Part shown: positions 34,182 to 44,854 of the stretch, one piece after another
Numbering within the stretch: the stretch's first letter is position 1
Layout of the letters: every line of letters starts with the position of its first letter
NCBI GenBank assembly: GCA_948896235.1
Contig: CAQUUC010000001.1
Span: forward strand, 124,001-188,000
Length of the DNA stretch: 64,000 nt
Direction of reading: 5' to 3'
Source of the DNA: an uncultured Clostridia bacterium
Lineage (GTDB): Bacteria > Bacillota > Clostridia > TANB77 > CAG-508
Made by a program: the position numbers and the translations under genes
The notes under the pieces: model-generated
Seen by the model: only the letters and a program-made list of their open reading frames with translations
Told to the model about the DNA's origin: nothing
Databases searched by the model: none

Positions 34182-37100
34182 ATGAAAAAAACATTAAAAA
34201 AAGTAGTATGTGTACTTTTAATTATTATGTATTTATTACCAGTTTTTCAAAATGTATCACTAGCAGCAACAGAAATTAAAGAAGCTAATATTATTTATGA
34301 CCACGACTGTGGACATCACTTGCAATATTGGCATAACAATATGTGGTACTATGTAACTGTTAGTTATGTACAATATCAAGCACCAAATGGACAATATTAT
34401 CCAGCCTATTGTTTGAACCCTGAACGAGATGGAGTAGGACCAGATATACCAAACTATAGTGTTTCAATAGATAATATTATGAATGATGTTAGAGTGTGGA
34501 GAGTAGCAGTAAACGGTTATCCATATAAAACAGCAGCAGAAATTGGAGTAGACAATAACGATGATGCTTTTGTTGCGACAAAACATGCGATTTATAGCAT
34601 AATAAGAGATACTGATGTAAGATCTTTTTATCATGCAGGAGATGAAAGAGGAGAGAAAATACTTAATGCTATTGATAGATTGGTTAATATTGGTAGAAAT
34701 GGAACAGAAACACCAGGAGATGCTAGAGTAACAATAAGCAAACAAGGGGATTTTACACAAGATAGTAATTCTAATTATTATTCTCAAACTTATTCAGTAT
34801 CAAGTAGTGTACAAATGGGAAATTATACAGTTACTAATATAGCAGGATTTCCAGAAGGTACTGTTGTAACAGATATGAATAATAATCCAAGAACTACATT
34901 TAATGCTGGAGAAACATTTAAAATATTAGTGCAAAAAACAAATTTAAGAACAGATTTAAATGGTATTGTAAGTGTTCAAGCAAAATGTAAAACATATCCT
35001 GTATTTTTTGGAAAAAGTCCTAGTGATGAATGGCAAAATTACCTAGTTACTTTTGATCCATATGGAGATAGTTCAGGAGTAGCAACATTAGAAGTAAAAG
35101 CAGAAGGAAAATTCGATTTAGAAAAGGTTAGTGCAAAAAATAATATTTGGACTGGTAATGTTGTAGGAAGTGCTGTACCAGGTGCTGAATACACTATTAA
35201 GAATTTAGCTGGAGAAGTTGTAAAAACAGTTATTACAAACCAAGAGGGAAAAGCACAACTATCATTACCTATTGGCCGATATACTATTCAAGAAACCAAT
35301 AGCCCTAATTTTTTCAAAAAAGATTCTAAGGTATATGAATTTGAAATTACATATCATGGAGAAGTGTCTAATTTTAAGGTAAAAGAAAGTGTTGTAGAAG
35401 GTGGATATTTTTCTGCTAAAAAAACAGCTAGTCTTAATAATGTTTGGACAGGTCATAAAGTAAATGATCCAGTTGCTGGTGCAACATATGGAATCTATAA
35501 TTTAGATGGAACAATAGTAGACTTTAATGGAGAAAAAGCAATCAAAAAAAGTGGAGCAGACGGTATGATTTTCAATAGATATAAGCTAAAACTAGGCGAT
35601 TATTATATGCAGGAAATAGAACCAGCACCATATTTCCACAAAGATGAAACGAAACACTATTTTACTGTTGGAGAAAATGAAGCAGTAGTTAATTTAGATG
35701 TGCAAAATAGGTCTGAAGAAGGTGGATATGTTAATCTTAAAAAAGTAAGTGGAGGGAATAATTTATGGACAGGACATATTGAAGGACAACCAGTTGCTAA
35801 TGCTACATATAGAATTGAATCCCTAGACAAAGATTGGCATATTGATGTTACAACGAATGAAAAAGGCGAAATTAATGAACCAAACTTTACAAGTAATGAT
35901 ATAGAACTTGCTTTAGGAAATTACAAATGCTATGAAATTTCAGCTCCAAATCGGATTTAAGGTAAATGATGAAGAAAAATATTTTTCATTAGATAAAAAC
36001 GAAGAATCTATTAAAATTAGTTTAAAAGACATTCCAGAAGAAGCTGGAGAAGTTCAAGTTACAAAAACAGCAGCAGATTACAACTATAAAAATGATGTAA
36101 AAAAAGGTGAGCCTGTTGTTGGTGCAATTTATAAGATTTACAATGTTGAAGATAATAAAGAAGTTGCAACATTAACTACCACAAAGGATGGAACAACTAA
36201 TAAAGTAGTTCTTGGAAAAGGAAGCTATTGTATCAAAGAAACTTGGGTAAATGAGGACTGGATACTTAATGAAGAACCAGTATATTTTACAATAGACAAA
36301 AATGAAGATAATAAATACTTTAATTTTACTAATGAACCAGTTCCAGTTGGATTTTTAAATATAAATAAAACGGTATTAGAAGACAATACATTGAATAGAG
36401 ATCCAGCAGGTATGCCATTAGAGGGTGTTGAATTTGAATTAAGAGATTCAGAAGATAATGTTTTATTAACCTTAGTAACCGATAAAAATGGAAAATTTAG
36501 TGAAGATATTATGCTTGATAAAGGCACTTATTATTTGTGGGAAACAAAATGTCCAGATTTTTATGTAAAGAAAGAAGAACCTGATGTATTTGAAATAACA
36601 GAGAATGGACAAAAAGTTATTATAGATATAAAAAACAAACCAGCAGAAGCAAAAATTGAAGTAGAAAAAACAGGAATTATCCAGGCACAACCAAATGATG
36701 AAATTCGTTATGACTTCAATACAGTTGCTAACAATTCTAATGTACCAGTAGACAATTTCACTATGACAGATAACTTACCTACAGATTATATTGAAATGAA
36801 AAAATTGTTCACAGGAATTTACTCACATGAATTAAACTTTAATGTATTATATAAAACTAATTTAACAGATGATTATGTTTTATTTAAAGAAAACCTAAAT
36901 TCAAAAGTAAATAACTATGTTGATTTTGAAGAAATTGAATTAAAAGAAGGAGAATATGTTACTGATTTTAGATTATCATTTGGTACAGTTCCAGTAGGAT
37001 TTAAAGCAGAAATAACTCCATTCATGTTCGCAAAAGTAAAATCAACTGTTAAGCCTGATGATAAATGGACTAATGAAGTTTCATTAACAGCAACATATTT

Positions 37101-37191
37101 AGATGTTCCACTAGAAGATAGAGATGAATGGACAACTATCAGTTATGGTAAAGAATTAGAAATTAAAAAACTACCTAGAACAGGTAGGTAA
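34182..37191 (+). CDS. Thioester/SpaA-repeat surface adhesin, one +1 shift
   Basis: 1002 aa with the shift at 35952. Signal peptide (about 1-29, ending LAA), a thioester-domain-like N-terminus (PAYCLNPERDG near residue 73 supplies the Cys; the partner block reads ATKHAIYSII near 128, with Lys where Gln is usual), then at least five SpaA/Cna-B repeats marked by NxWTG and Y-x-x-x-E-x-x-x-P (GKFDLEKVSAKNNIWTG, GYFSAKKTASLNNVWTG, GYVNLKKVSGGNNLWTG and others) and a DUF11-like beta domain. It ends KLPRTGR with no hydrophobic segment after the sortase motif. Surface attachment during mating is the likely role. Confidence 0.8.
35952..35954 (+). other. In-frame CGG, +1 shift site (adhesin)
   Basis: AAT-C-GGA; zero frame CGG-ATT-TAA stops at 35960; +1 frame gives ISAPNGFKVNDEEKYF. 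Confidence 0.85.
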
Positions 37192-37210
37192 AAAAGAGAG
37201 GAGTAACAAA

Positions 37211-39673
37211 ATGGGGAATTCAGAAGGAATTAATAAAAAAGTAATTGTAGTTATTCTCATAATAGTGCTACTATTAGGCACTATTATGATGATAAACATA
37301 TTTAATAAAAGTGATGATAGTACTAAAGATAATAATATAAGTAATACAACTAATATAAAAGATAATAAATCAATGGATATTAATAATATAGAAAATGTTA
37401 ATTCAATAGAAAACAATGAAACAACAATAGAAAATGAAGAAGATGACTTAATAATTGTTACAAATCAATTTTCATCTTTAGAGCAAGAAAATACAAATGG
37501 GTTAATTAAAGTAAATGTAAGTGGCTATAAAGGGGATATTTATACTCCTTCTGGTAATACATATAATCCCAATATTAACAAAAAACCAGTTACTATTATA
37601 GATAATCAAACAGATAAAACAGCACCTACTATAAATGTTACTTATAGTAAACAAGATATAACTAATGAAAATGTTATTGTAACATTAAGATTTAATGAGC
37701 AAGTAAGTAATATAACTAGTGGATATACATTAGCAGAAGATAGAATGAGTGCTTATAAAGAATATAAAGAAAATACTTCAGAAGAAGTTAAAGTATATGA
37801 TTTGGCAGGGAACAAAGCAACTACTAAAATAGAAATTAAAAACATCGACAAAGTAAAACCACAAGTAGCAAAAGTATCAGATTCGATATTTGCATCTAAA
37901 AAAATTCAAACTAAATTAACGATGGCAGATAATGAATCAGGTATTAACTTAAATGGTTGCAAATATAAAATTGACAATAAAGAAGAAATGAAAGATGAGA
38001 GCAATTATACTAAAATTACAGATTTAACATCATTAATAGAAAAAACAGTTGATAATGATGGAGTATATTATTTACATGTTATTTCAATGGACAATGCTGG
38101 AAATGTAAGAAAAGACACAATCAAATTAATTGTTGATACAGTAATGCCAACACTTCATATTAAATATTCAAATACAGCAATTACTAATAAAGATGTAGTG
38201 GTTACAATTACATCAAACAAAGAAATGCAAGAAGTATCAGACTGGAAATCAAATAAAACTAAAACTGTATTTACAAAAACTTATTCAAAAAATATAGATG
38301 AGGAAGTAGAATTTACAGATTTAGTAGGAAGAAAAATAAAAGCTCATATAAGAATAAATAATATAGATAAAGTAGAACCAGTAGAGCCAAAACTATCTCA
38401 AAATGTATTTAATACAAGACCTATTGATAATTCTAAAAATATAGACATTACTCTAACAGCTAACATAAGCGATAATGAAGGTGGTTCTGGACTAAATTTA
38501 AGTAAATGTAAATATGTATTGAATCAAAGTAAAGATACTCCAAGCAACTTTAATTCAGCAGCTACATTTACAAAACAAGACCAAACATTATATTTTACAA
38601 TAAAAGAGAATTCTACTTATTATTTACATATTCAATTAGTTGACAATGCAGGCAATGAAAGAGTAACAACACAAACAATTATTAGTGATACTTTGAACCC
38701 TGTTGTTACAAGAGAATATAATATTAAAGAACACACAAACAAAAATGTTATTGTAACAATTAAATCTAATGAAACACTAAAAGGAACAGAGGGCTGGGAA
38801 GTTTATGATAACGGAAAAACTTTGAGAAAAGAGTTTAACAAAAATATTGGAAGAACAATTTATACATTTTATGATTTAGGAGGAAATCCTGTTTCTGTAG
38901 ATGTAACTATTTCTAATATTGATCAAGATAAACCAAACGATTCTGTAATTAATAAAAATACATTCAATACAAAAGAGTTTGATGTAGTAACTAGAATTTC
39001 AGATGTTGGATTTGGATTGAATTTAGAAGAATGTAAATATATTCTATCTTCAAATGAAAAAGCTAATTTTGAAGGAGCAACTACATTTAAGAGTGAAAAT
39101 GAAACATTAAAATTGAAAGTAGAACAAGATGGAATTTATTATTTACATACATTCTTAAAAGATGAAGTTGGAAACGAAAAAACTACAACTCATAAAATTA
39201 TAGTAGATTCAACAAAACCAGAATTAGAGATTTCATATAGCAATACTCAAATTACTAATGAAAATGTAACAGTAACAATAAAAGCTAATGAGGAGATACA
39301 ACCAGTATCTGGTTGGAATTTATCTTTAGATAAAAGACAATTAAGTAAAACATTTTCAGCTAATACAAATACTAATGTTGCAGTAAGAGATATAGCAGGA
39401 AATGAATCAACTGCTAAAATAGAAATTAATAATATTGATAAAACTAACCCAGAAATTGAAATAAATTATTCAACAACTTCACAAACAATAGATTCAGTAA
39501 CAGTAACAATAAAAGCAAATGAAAGAATACAAGGAATTGAAGGTTGGACTTTATCAAATGATGAAACAACTTTAACTAAAGTATTTGATGAAAATGATAC
39601 TCAAACAGTAACAATTAGAGATATTGCAGGAAATACAATAACAAAAAGTATTGTTGTTGCAAATATTATATAG
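37211..39673 (+). CDS. Ig-like repeat surface protein
   Basis: 820 aa. Membrane anchor at residues 10-31, Asn/Glu-rich linker, then five bacterial Ig-like units beginning near residues 138, 313, 500, 675 and 755, each with a pattern P-x-x-x-x-x-Y-S-x-x-x-I-T-N-x-N-V-x-V-T-I and closing on D-x-A-G-N...I-x-N-I-D-K. The longer units hold an extra GSGLNLxxCKYxL segment. Ends after TIRDIAGN without LPxTG. Starts 19 bases after the adhesin stop (AGAGGAG), so the two are coexpressed. Confidence 0.75.
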   Translation: MGNSEGINKKVIVVILIIVLLLGTIMMINIFNKSDDSTKDNNISNTTNIKDNKSMDINNIENVNSIENNETTIENEEDDLIIVTNQFSSLEQENTNGLIKVNVSGYKGDIYTPSGNTYNPNINKKPVTIIDNQTDKTAPTINVTYSKQDITNENVIVTLRFNEQVSNITSGYTLAEDRMSAYKEYKENTSEEVKVYDLAGNKATTKIEIKNIDKVKPQVAKVSDSIFASKKIQTKLTMADNESGINLNGCKYKIDNKEEMKDESNYTKITDLTSLIEKTVDNDGVYYLHVISMDNAGNVRKDTIKLIVDTVMPTLHIKYSNTAITNKDVVVTITSNKEMQEVSDWKSNKTKTVFTKTYSKNIDEEVEFTDLVGRKIKAHIRINNIDKVEPVEPKLSQNVFNTRPIDNSKNIDITLTANISDNEGGSGLNLSKCKYVLNQSKDTPSNFNSAATFTKQDQTLYFTIKENSTYYLHIQLVDNAGNERVTTQTIISDTLNPVVTREYNIKEHTNKNVIVTIKSNETLKGTEGWEVYDNGKTLRKEFNKNIGRTIYTFYDLGGNPVSVDVTISNIDQDKPNDSVINKNTFNTKEFDVVTRISDVGFGLNLEECKYILSSNEKANFEGATTFKSENETLKLKVEQDGIYYLHTFLKDEVGNEKTTTHKIIVDSTKPELEISYSNTQITNENVTVTIKANEEIQPVSGWNLSLDKRQLSKTFSANTNTNVAVRDIAGNESTAKIEINNIDKTNPEIEINYSTTSQTIDSVTVTIKANERIQGIEGWTLSNDETTLTKVFDENDTQTVTIRDIAGNTITKSIVVANII

Positions 39674-39674
39674 A

Positions 39675-39707
39675 TTTTAAAGGGCAGTACAATACTGTCC
39701 TTTAAAA
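39675..39707 (+). terminator. Hairpin between Ig-repeat protein and next gene
   Basis: TTTTAAAGGGCAGTA pairs with TACTGTCCTTTAAAA (one G-T) around a 3-base loop. No long T run follows, so it may be an RNA processing or partial termination element. Confidence 0.55.
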
Positions 39708-39724
39708 ATAGGTAGGTGATAAAA

Positions 39725-40721
39725 TTGAATAAAGAAGAATATAAAAAGATACTTAATCGGATTAAGAATATTTGAACCAATTCCAGAAGAAGCAAAGAAG
39801 TTTGTTGAAGATGAGTATTTAAGGTTATTTAGAACAAATAATATAAGCGAAGAACTAAAAGAAAAATATAAATTAATATTAAAAAATGTTTTTAATGAAA
39901 ACAAGTATGTTAATTTTGAAGAAAACTGTCAAATAATTAATGCTATTAATGAACTAGAAAAAATTGATAGCAAATTTAAAGCTATAATATTAAAATCAGA
40001 ATTAAACAATTTAAAACAAGATGAATGCTGTAATTTATATGAATTAAACAAAAAGTATATAGAAGATTATATGGAACTAAAAGATGATATACAAATGTAT
40101 GAACCAAGAAATGGTCCTAGCTATCCATTGAATCCATTTGAAAATTTAAAAATTATGTTTATGCTTGAAAAAGATGAAAAAGTATTTTCTAAAGATGAAA
40201 TATTTTTTTGTGGAAAAGAAGAATTGCAACCTAATCTTATAGATGTTTTGAAATATCATTTTGTTCCTGAAGTAATAATAGATATAGAAAAAGCATTAGA
40301 GATAAAAATGGATAATATAATAAATGACAAATACGAAGCATATCAATTTGAAGTTGGTGTTTTATTAGATAAAGATGATCCAGAATATGAATGTTATAAT
40401 GAAGTTTGGGATTATAAAAATGGATATTATAATGAAAATTGGGGATTTACTAAAAAATATGATGAAGCATTAGAATTTATAGATAACTATGTAAAAAATG
40501 GAAATAATAATACATATGGAATAATATCTTGCATAAAAGTAAATGAAGAAGAGTTTAACAGTATATACAATGGTAGTTCAGAAATTATTGATATGGATTA
40601 TGATTTAGGCAATGTGATTTGCAGTAAATATAAAAATAAAGATAATGAAATTATTGAAAATTTTATAGATAAAAATACTAAAATAAATGAGAATGAAGAA
40701 GATGAAGAAGAAACAATATAA
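39725..40721 (+). CDS. Acidic-tailed unknown protein, one +1 shift
   Basis: 331 aa from TTG 39725 (AGGTGAT upstream) with the shift at 39758, only 11 codons in; the corrected length is exactly 332 codons. KKILNGLRIFEPIPEEAKKFVEDEYLRLFRTNN starts a helical domain; YNEVWDYKNGYYNENWGFTKKYDEALEFIDNYVKNGNN sits near residue 250. Ends ENEEDEEETI. Not recognised. Confidence 0.55.
39758..39760 (+). other. In-frame CGG, +1 shift site (gene 39725)
   Basis: AAT-C-GGA; zero frame stops at 39775; +1 frame continues for 320 codons (NGLRIFEPIPEEAKKF). Confidence 0.75.
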
Positions 40722-40736
40722 TAGGAGGAACTATAG

Positions 40737-41711
40737 ATGGAAAAGCAGAGAAAAAAACAATGTGAAGAAGGTATAAAAATAATTTGTGCGAAATACAGAT
40801 TGAAACTTAAAGAAATATCTAATAATGAAATTGCAATATGTGCTAAAAATAGTGCTAAAAAGTGGGTTGAATGGATTAAATTTAATTTTGATAAAGAAAA
40901 TATTATAGTAAATAAAGAACAATGTAGTTTGTTGTTTTGTGATATACGAGAAGATATTACTCCAGATTTATTACTTGATTTTGTAGCAGACATTAATACT
41001 ATAGCTCGCAAATTTGATACACATATAAAATTACAAACTATTATTACTGCAAAAGATTGGCAAGAAATTGCAAAGGTTTATGATGCTTATGAAGATAACC
41101 GTTACCAAGTTCAATTTAAAGATATTGATTTTAAAAAAGGTGATAAATATTTATACTTTACTATAGTGTATGAGAAAAAAAAGATGAATGGATTGTTTAG
41201 AGTACATCATTTAATTAAGGAAGATCTAGTATTAGAATGTATTGATTGTTACTCTAAAAATGAGAGAAATTTTGTTAATGCACATTGGGAAGAAATTGAG
41301 GAAAAATTATGTAATTATGTAAAAGAAAAGCAAAACGAAGTAGAAAAACATATAGAAAAGGATATTTTTGAATTAAAACAAATTTATACTAAAACAAGTC
41401 AAAATTATGTGTATATCGACAAACAGGATATATTGGATTTCTTTGATTATGATTGTAAATTAATAGAAAAAATTACAAATCAATATGATAATGGAACTCA
41501 ATATAAATTAGAATTAGAAGTTGACATTAATAAAGAACTATCAGAATTTAGATTATATAGTAAAGCAAAAGAAGAAAAGCAGTATATAAAAAGTTATGAA
41601 GGAAAATTAAATTTGGATTCAGTATTATACTTTTTATGTTATTCTAATTATGAAAGTTTTTTAATGGATATAAATGACTCTAATGATATTGAGGAAGAAA
41701 ACTCCATATGA
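40737..41711 (+). CDS. Acidic-tailed unknown protein
   Basis: 324 aa, RBS AGGAGG. Alpha/beta pattern (IICAKYRLKLKEISNNEIAICAKNSAKKWVEWIKFNFD; DFVADINTIARKFDTHIKLQTIITAKDWQEIAKVYDAYEDNRY). Ends DIEEENSI directly before cassette 7, so here the acidic tail is not needed as a ribosome site for a following gene. Confidence 0.5.
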   Translation: MEKQRKKQCEEGIKIICAKYRLKLKEISNNEIAICAKNSAKKWVEWIKFNFDKENIIVNKEQCSLLFCDIREDITPDLLLDFVADINTIARKFDTHIKLQTIITAKDWQEIAKVYDAYEDNRYQVQFKDIDFKKGDKYLYFTIVYEKKKMNGLFRVHHLIKEDLVLECIDCYSKNERNFVNAHWEEIEEKLCNYVKEKQNEVEKHIEKDIFELKQIYTKTSQNYVYIDKQDILDFFDYDCKLIEKITNQYDNGTQYKLELEVDINKELSEFRLYSKAKEEKQYIKSYEGKLNLDSVLYFLCYSNYESFLMDINDSNDIEEENSI

Positions 41712-41718
41712 ATAAATA

Positions 41719-41763
41719 GGGAAAAATTTGGGAATTGAAAACCCCTATATAAAATATTATGAT
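41719..41763 (+). promoter_or_regulatory. Conserved ICE promoter cassette 7
   Basis: GGGAA boxes 41719-41723 and 41730-41734, -35 TTGAAA 41735-41740, 17-bp spacer, -10 TATGAT 41758-41763. Precedes the 16-gene run to 57243. Confidence 0.8.
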
Positions 41764-41772
41764 GTTAATATC

Positions 41773-41815
41773 AAAACTTATAAGTTGCTTGAAAAAGTGA
41801 CTTGTGAGTTTTTTT
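41773..41815 (+). terminator. Leader hairpin of cassette 7
   Basis: AAAACTTATAAGTTGCTT, loop, AAGTGACTTGTGAGTTTTTTT; pairs with several G-T steps and ends in T7. Confidence 0.65.
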
Positions 41816-41843
41816 ATTTATCGCAATGTAGTGTAAAGAACAT

Positions 41844-41892
41844 TCCAGTCTGCTTTGCTGGCGATGTGGGGGCAGTACCCACCTTTGCAACC
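41844..41892 (+). ncRNA. GC-rich structured leader segment
   Basis: About 50 nt, GC-rich in contrast to everything near it, between the cassette 7 hairpin and the radical SAM gene. Contains a GTGGG-ggcagta-CCCAC stem (41866-41882) and a possible CAG...CTG stem. Unknown; a regulatory RNA element or inserted fragment. Confidence 0.35.
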
Positions 41893-41910
41893 ATTATAAT
41901 AGGAGGAAAA

Positions 41911-42752
41911 TTGAAGCAAAGAATTTAAGAGTTTTTATAAAACAGTAGAAGGAAATGAAGGAAGTAAATGCAAATATCCTACACGACTTGATACATATGG
42001 TTGTGGCTGTCAGCATGATTGCAAATATTGTTATGCAAAATCATTATTAGATTTTAGAAATTTATGGAATCCAAATGATCCGAGTGTAGCTGATACAAGC
42101 AAGATAGAGAGAAAAATAAAAAAATTACCTAAAGGAACAATATTGCGATTAGGTCGGAATGACCGATTGTTTCCAACCAATTGAAAAGAAATATAAAGTT
42201 ACATATAACACGATAAAGCTATTAAATAAGTATGGAATAGGTTATTTAATAGTTACTAAATCAAATTTAATAGCTGATGATGAATATATAAAAATATTAG
42301 ACAAAAAGTTAGCACATATTCAAATTACAATAACAACTACACAAGATGATTTATCACTTACTTATGAAAAAGCAACTGTTCCAAGTAAACGAATTGAAGC
42401 CATTGAAAAATTACAAGAACATGGATTTGATGTACAGGTTAGACTTTCACCATTTATTGAACAATATATAGACTTTGATATTTTAAACAACATTAAATGT
42501 GACAAAATTTTAATTGAATTTTTGAGAGTAAATTCATGGATAAAGAGATGGTTTGACTTAGATTATTCTAAATATACTTTAAAACAAAGTGGATATTGTC
42601 ATTTACAGTTAAAAGATAAGATTAAAATGTTAAAGAAAATAACTGGATTTGAAGAAGTAACAATATGTGAAGATGTTTCTAATCATTATTTGTATTGGAA
42701 AAGAAATGTAAATGTAAATAAAGATGATTGTTGCAATTTAAGAAAGGAATAA
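41911..42752 (+). CDS. Radical SAM protein, one +1 shift and unclear start
   Basis: About 279 aa. CGCQHDCKYCYAKSLL near residues 29-44 is the C-x3-C-x2-C cluster of radical SAM enzymes; KKEFKSFYKTVEGNEGSKCKYPTRLDTYG precedes it, as in a family common on Clostridia mobile elements. The shift at 42155 restores LRLGGMTDCFQPIEKKY. The frame of the N-terminus has no ATG/GTG/TTG and is closed by TGA at 41912; TTG at 41911 (after AGGAGG) would fit if one base near 41914-41917 is also skipped (AAG-C-AAA), and then the total is exactly 280 codons. Reaction unknown. Confidence 0.65.
42155..42157 (+). other. In-frame CGG, +1 shift site (radical SAM)
   Basis: GGT-C-GGA; zero frame stops at 42184; +1 frame gives RLGGMTDCFQPIEKK. 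Confidence 0.82.
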
Positions 42753-42753
42753 A

Positions 42754-43971
42754 ATGAATAATATTACTGATTATAAGAAATGTAAAGAAATATTAAAAAA
42801 AGATTTTAGTAAGGAAAATAATATAAATAAGTTGCTAATGGATAAAGTTAGTTTAATTGATTCTTACAATTTCACATTTAAGCATGAAGAATATGCAACA
42901 ACATTAGAATCATTAAAAAGAGGTTTTATTGTTAAAGTGGAAGATGTAGCTGCTAAAGGTTATGTTCCTAAAGATCCTTTCATGTCTGTTAATATACTAA
43001 AAGCAAAAGAAGAGATTGATAATAGATTAGATTACCTATACTTTAGTAATGAAAAAGAAGATTTTTTTAATAATGTAAATAAATATGAAGTCGATCTTCT
43101 TCATGTTGAAGAAGAAAAACAAGACTATGAAAAAGATGAAATAATGACCTTAGAGGAATTAGGTAGAGAAATTTCGATTGAATTAGCAAATATAATGTTT
43201 AATTGCGAATATTCGTGCTGGAAAATCTTCAAGCAAGATACTTTAGAAGATTATAAAGAACAAATGAAAGAAATTATAGAAAATGATAGAGATATTCAAG
43301 ATATAGCCAAAAGCAACAATACTACTTATGAAAATATCATACAATCCATTGAAGAAGCAAAAGCTAATTTAGAACCAATAAATGAGATAAAAGGCTTTTT
43401 TAAGATAAAAGATTTTTACTGTAAATTTCCAGATAAAACTGATAAAAGGTATAAATTACCAGATAACCAAAAACAGTTAAACATTTACATTAAAAAGGAA
43501 AAAGAATTAATAAAAGTAAATACCCTATTTGTAAATAAAGAAGATTCAATACGAGACATAAATAAATATGTAAAAGAAATTATGTGCAGACAGATAGGAG
43601 AAATATTGCCAGATGGAACAATTGAAAAAGAATATTTTAGGCAAGGTTATATCTATAAGAATTTTGAGAATTTTTATAAACGAGAAGGAATATGCTATGT
43701 ATCTGAACTTGATGAAAATAATATAAATGATGCAGGTATTACTTTTGAAGGAATATGTGAAGATGTTAGAGATTATTTGGTAGTTAATGGAGTAGATTTA
43801 AACAAAGTTCCTTTTGAGGACATTGAAATAATGGCTGAAGATGTTTTTGAACAAGTTGATTGGCAATTTGTATGTTCATTAATTCAAGATGATTGGTTAG
43901 AAGGATATTTAGAAGATTTTCCAGATGAATACTTTGTTAATGGTAAAAATGAGGTATTAGAAAATGAATAA
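42754..43971 (+). CDS. Unknown protein sharing a LANxMF domain
   Basis: 405 aa. A block near residues 133-190 (MTLEELGREISIELANIMFNCEYSCWKIFKQDTLEDYKEQ...EIIENDRDIQDIAK) is shared with the gene at 59000, so it is a mobile domain within the element. A second part holds DQPDNQKQLNIYIKKEKELIKVNTLFVN-like strands. Ends NEVLENE, overlapping the next gene by 8 nt. Confidence 0.5.
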   Translation: MNNITDYKKCKEILKKDFSKENNINKLLMDKVSLIDSYNFTFKHEEYATTLESLKRGFIVKVEDVAAKGYVPKDPFMSVNILKAKEEIDNRLDYLYFSNEKEDFFNNVNKYEVDLLHVEEEKQDYEKDEIMTLEELGREISIELANIMFNCEYSCWKIFKQDTLEDYKEQMKEIIENDRDIQDIAKSNNTTYENIIQSIEEAKANLEPINEIKGFFKIKDFYCKFPDKTDKRYKLPDNQKQLNIYIKKEKELIKVNTLFVNKEDSIRDINKYVKEIMCRQIGEILPDGTIEKEYFRQGYIYKNFENFYKREGICYVSELDENNINDAGITFEGICEDVRDYLVVNGVDLNKVPFEDIEIMAEDVFEQVDWQFVCSLIQDDWLEGYLEDFPDEYFVNGKNEVLENE

Positions 43972-44314
43972 AGAAAAGATAGATTTAACTAGTATAGAAG
44001 GAATTAAAAAGCAAATAGATATTTTATCTAATCAGTATGAAGAATTAGACAGAGAATATATAGAATATAAAGAAGCTGATATGAACAGAGAAGCAGGAAG
44101 AATAGCAAACAAAAAATATAAAATATCCTTAGAACTTGATAATCTAAAATCAAAACTTAAATTGAAAGAATTAGTGGAAAAAGAAAAAAAAGACAAAATA
44201 TTTTCATTGCAAAGAAGAATTGACATATTTGAAAGGTTTTTAGTTGATAAAGGTTTAATAGATGAATTTGACAGGTATGAATTAGATATAAAAGAAGAGG
44301 AAGAAGAATTATGA
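43964..44314 (+). CDS. Acidic-tailed coiled-coil protein
   Basis: 116 aa, one long coiled coil (IEGIKKQIDILSNQYEELDREYIEYKEADMNREAGRI...LDNLKSKLKLKELVEKEKKD). Ends DIKEEEEEL, whose GAGGAAGAAGAA codons also serve as ribosome site of the next gene. Confidence 0.5.
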   Translation: MNKEKIDLTSIEGIKKQIDILSNQYEELDREYIEYKEADMNREAGRIANKKYKISLELDNLKSKLKLKELVEKEKKDKIFSLQRRIDIFERFLVDKGLIDEFDRYELDIKEEEEEL

Positions 44315-44850
44315 AATATGAGAACATATTAATATTAAAAGCTAATATGAAAGAAACAGAAATAAGCGAAGAAATTAAAAGAATAAAAGATTATTTAAAA
44401 AATCACAATATAAATCTTATTTCATTTGAAAATTTAGGAGAAAAAGCATTATTCTATGAAACTGAAAATAATAAAAATGGATTATATTTTCAAACGATAT
44501 TTTATACAAATCAAGAAGAAAAAGAAAATTTTGAAAGTTTTATTAAAAATAGTAATAACTTTATAAAGCAAATGACTGTAGAAATAGAAAATTCAAAAGA
44601 AATTTTTAAACAAATAAAAGAGCTTAATGAAACATTTCTATTAAAAGGTATTGCTAGTGAAGTTGTTACAAGAATAGAAGATATGAATGAAGATGGAAGG
44701 AATATTCCATTAGAATTAGATAACATAGTTGATATAGCAGACAAGATTACAGATCATATCTTCTTTAATGAAACTATGAATGGAATTATAGATAATTATT
44801 TAAATGAGTATTATCCAGAAAAGGAAGACACGCAAGACTTGGAGGAGTAA
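44311..44850 (+). CDS. Acidic-tailed unknown protein
   Basis: 179 aa. N-terminal ILILKANMKETEISEEIKRIKDYLKNHNINLISFENLGEKALFYE resembles a small ferredoxin-like fold; the rest is helical. Ends PEKEDTQDLEE. Starts by 4-nt overlap with the previous gene. Confidence 0.5.
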   Translation: MKYENILILKANMKETEISEEIKRIKDYLKNHNINLISFENLGEKALFYETENNKNGLYFQTIFYTNQEEKENFESFIKNSNNFIKQMTVEIENSKEIFKQIKELNETFLLKGIASEVVTRIEDMNEDGRNIPLELDNIVDIADKITDHIFFNETMNGIIDNYLNEYYPEKEDTQDLEE

Positions 44851-44854
44851 TTTT

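Noticed and set aside
37600..39670. Repeats in the Ig-like gene as a CRISPR or VNTR array.
   Set aside because: They are long, diverged protein repeats in one continuous frame with no constant spacer-repeat pattern.
41728..41928. A 66-codon open frame across cassette 7.
   Set aside because: It begins in the -35 region and runs through the promoter and hairpin; no ribosome site.
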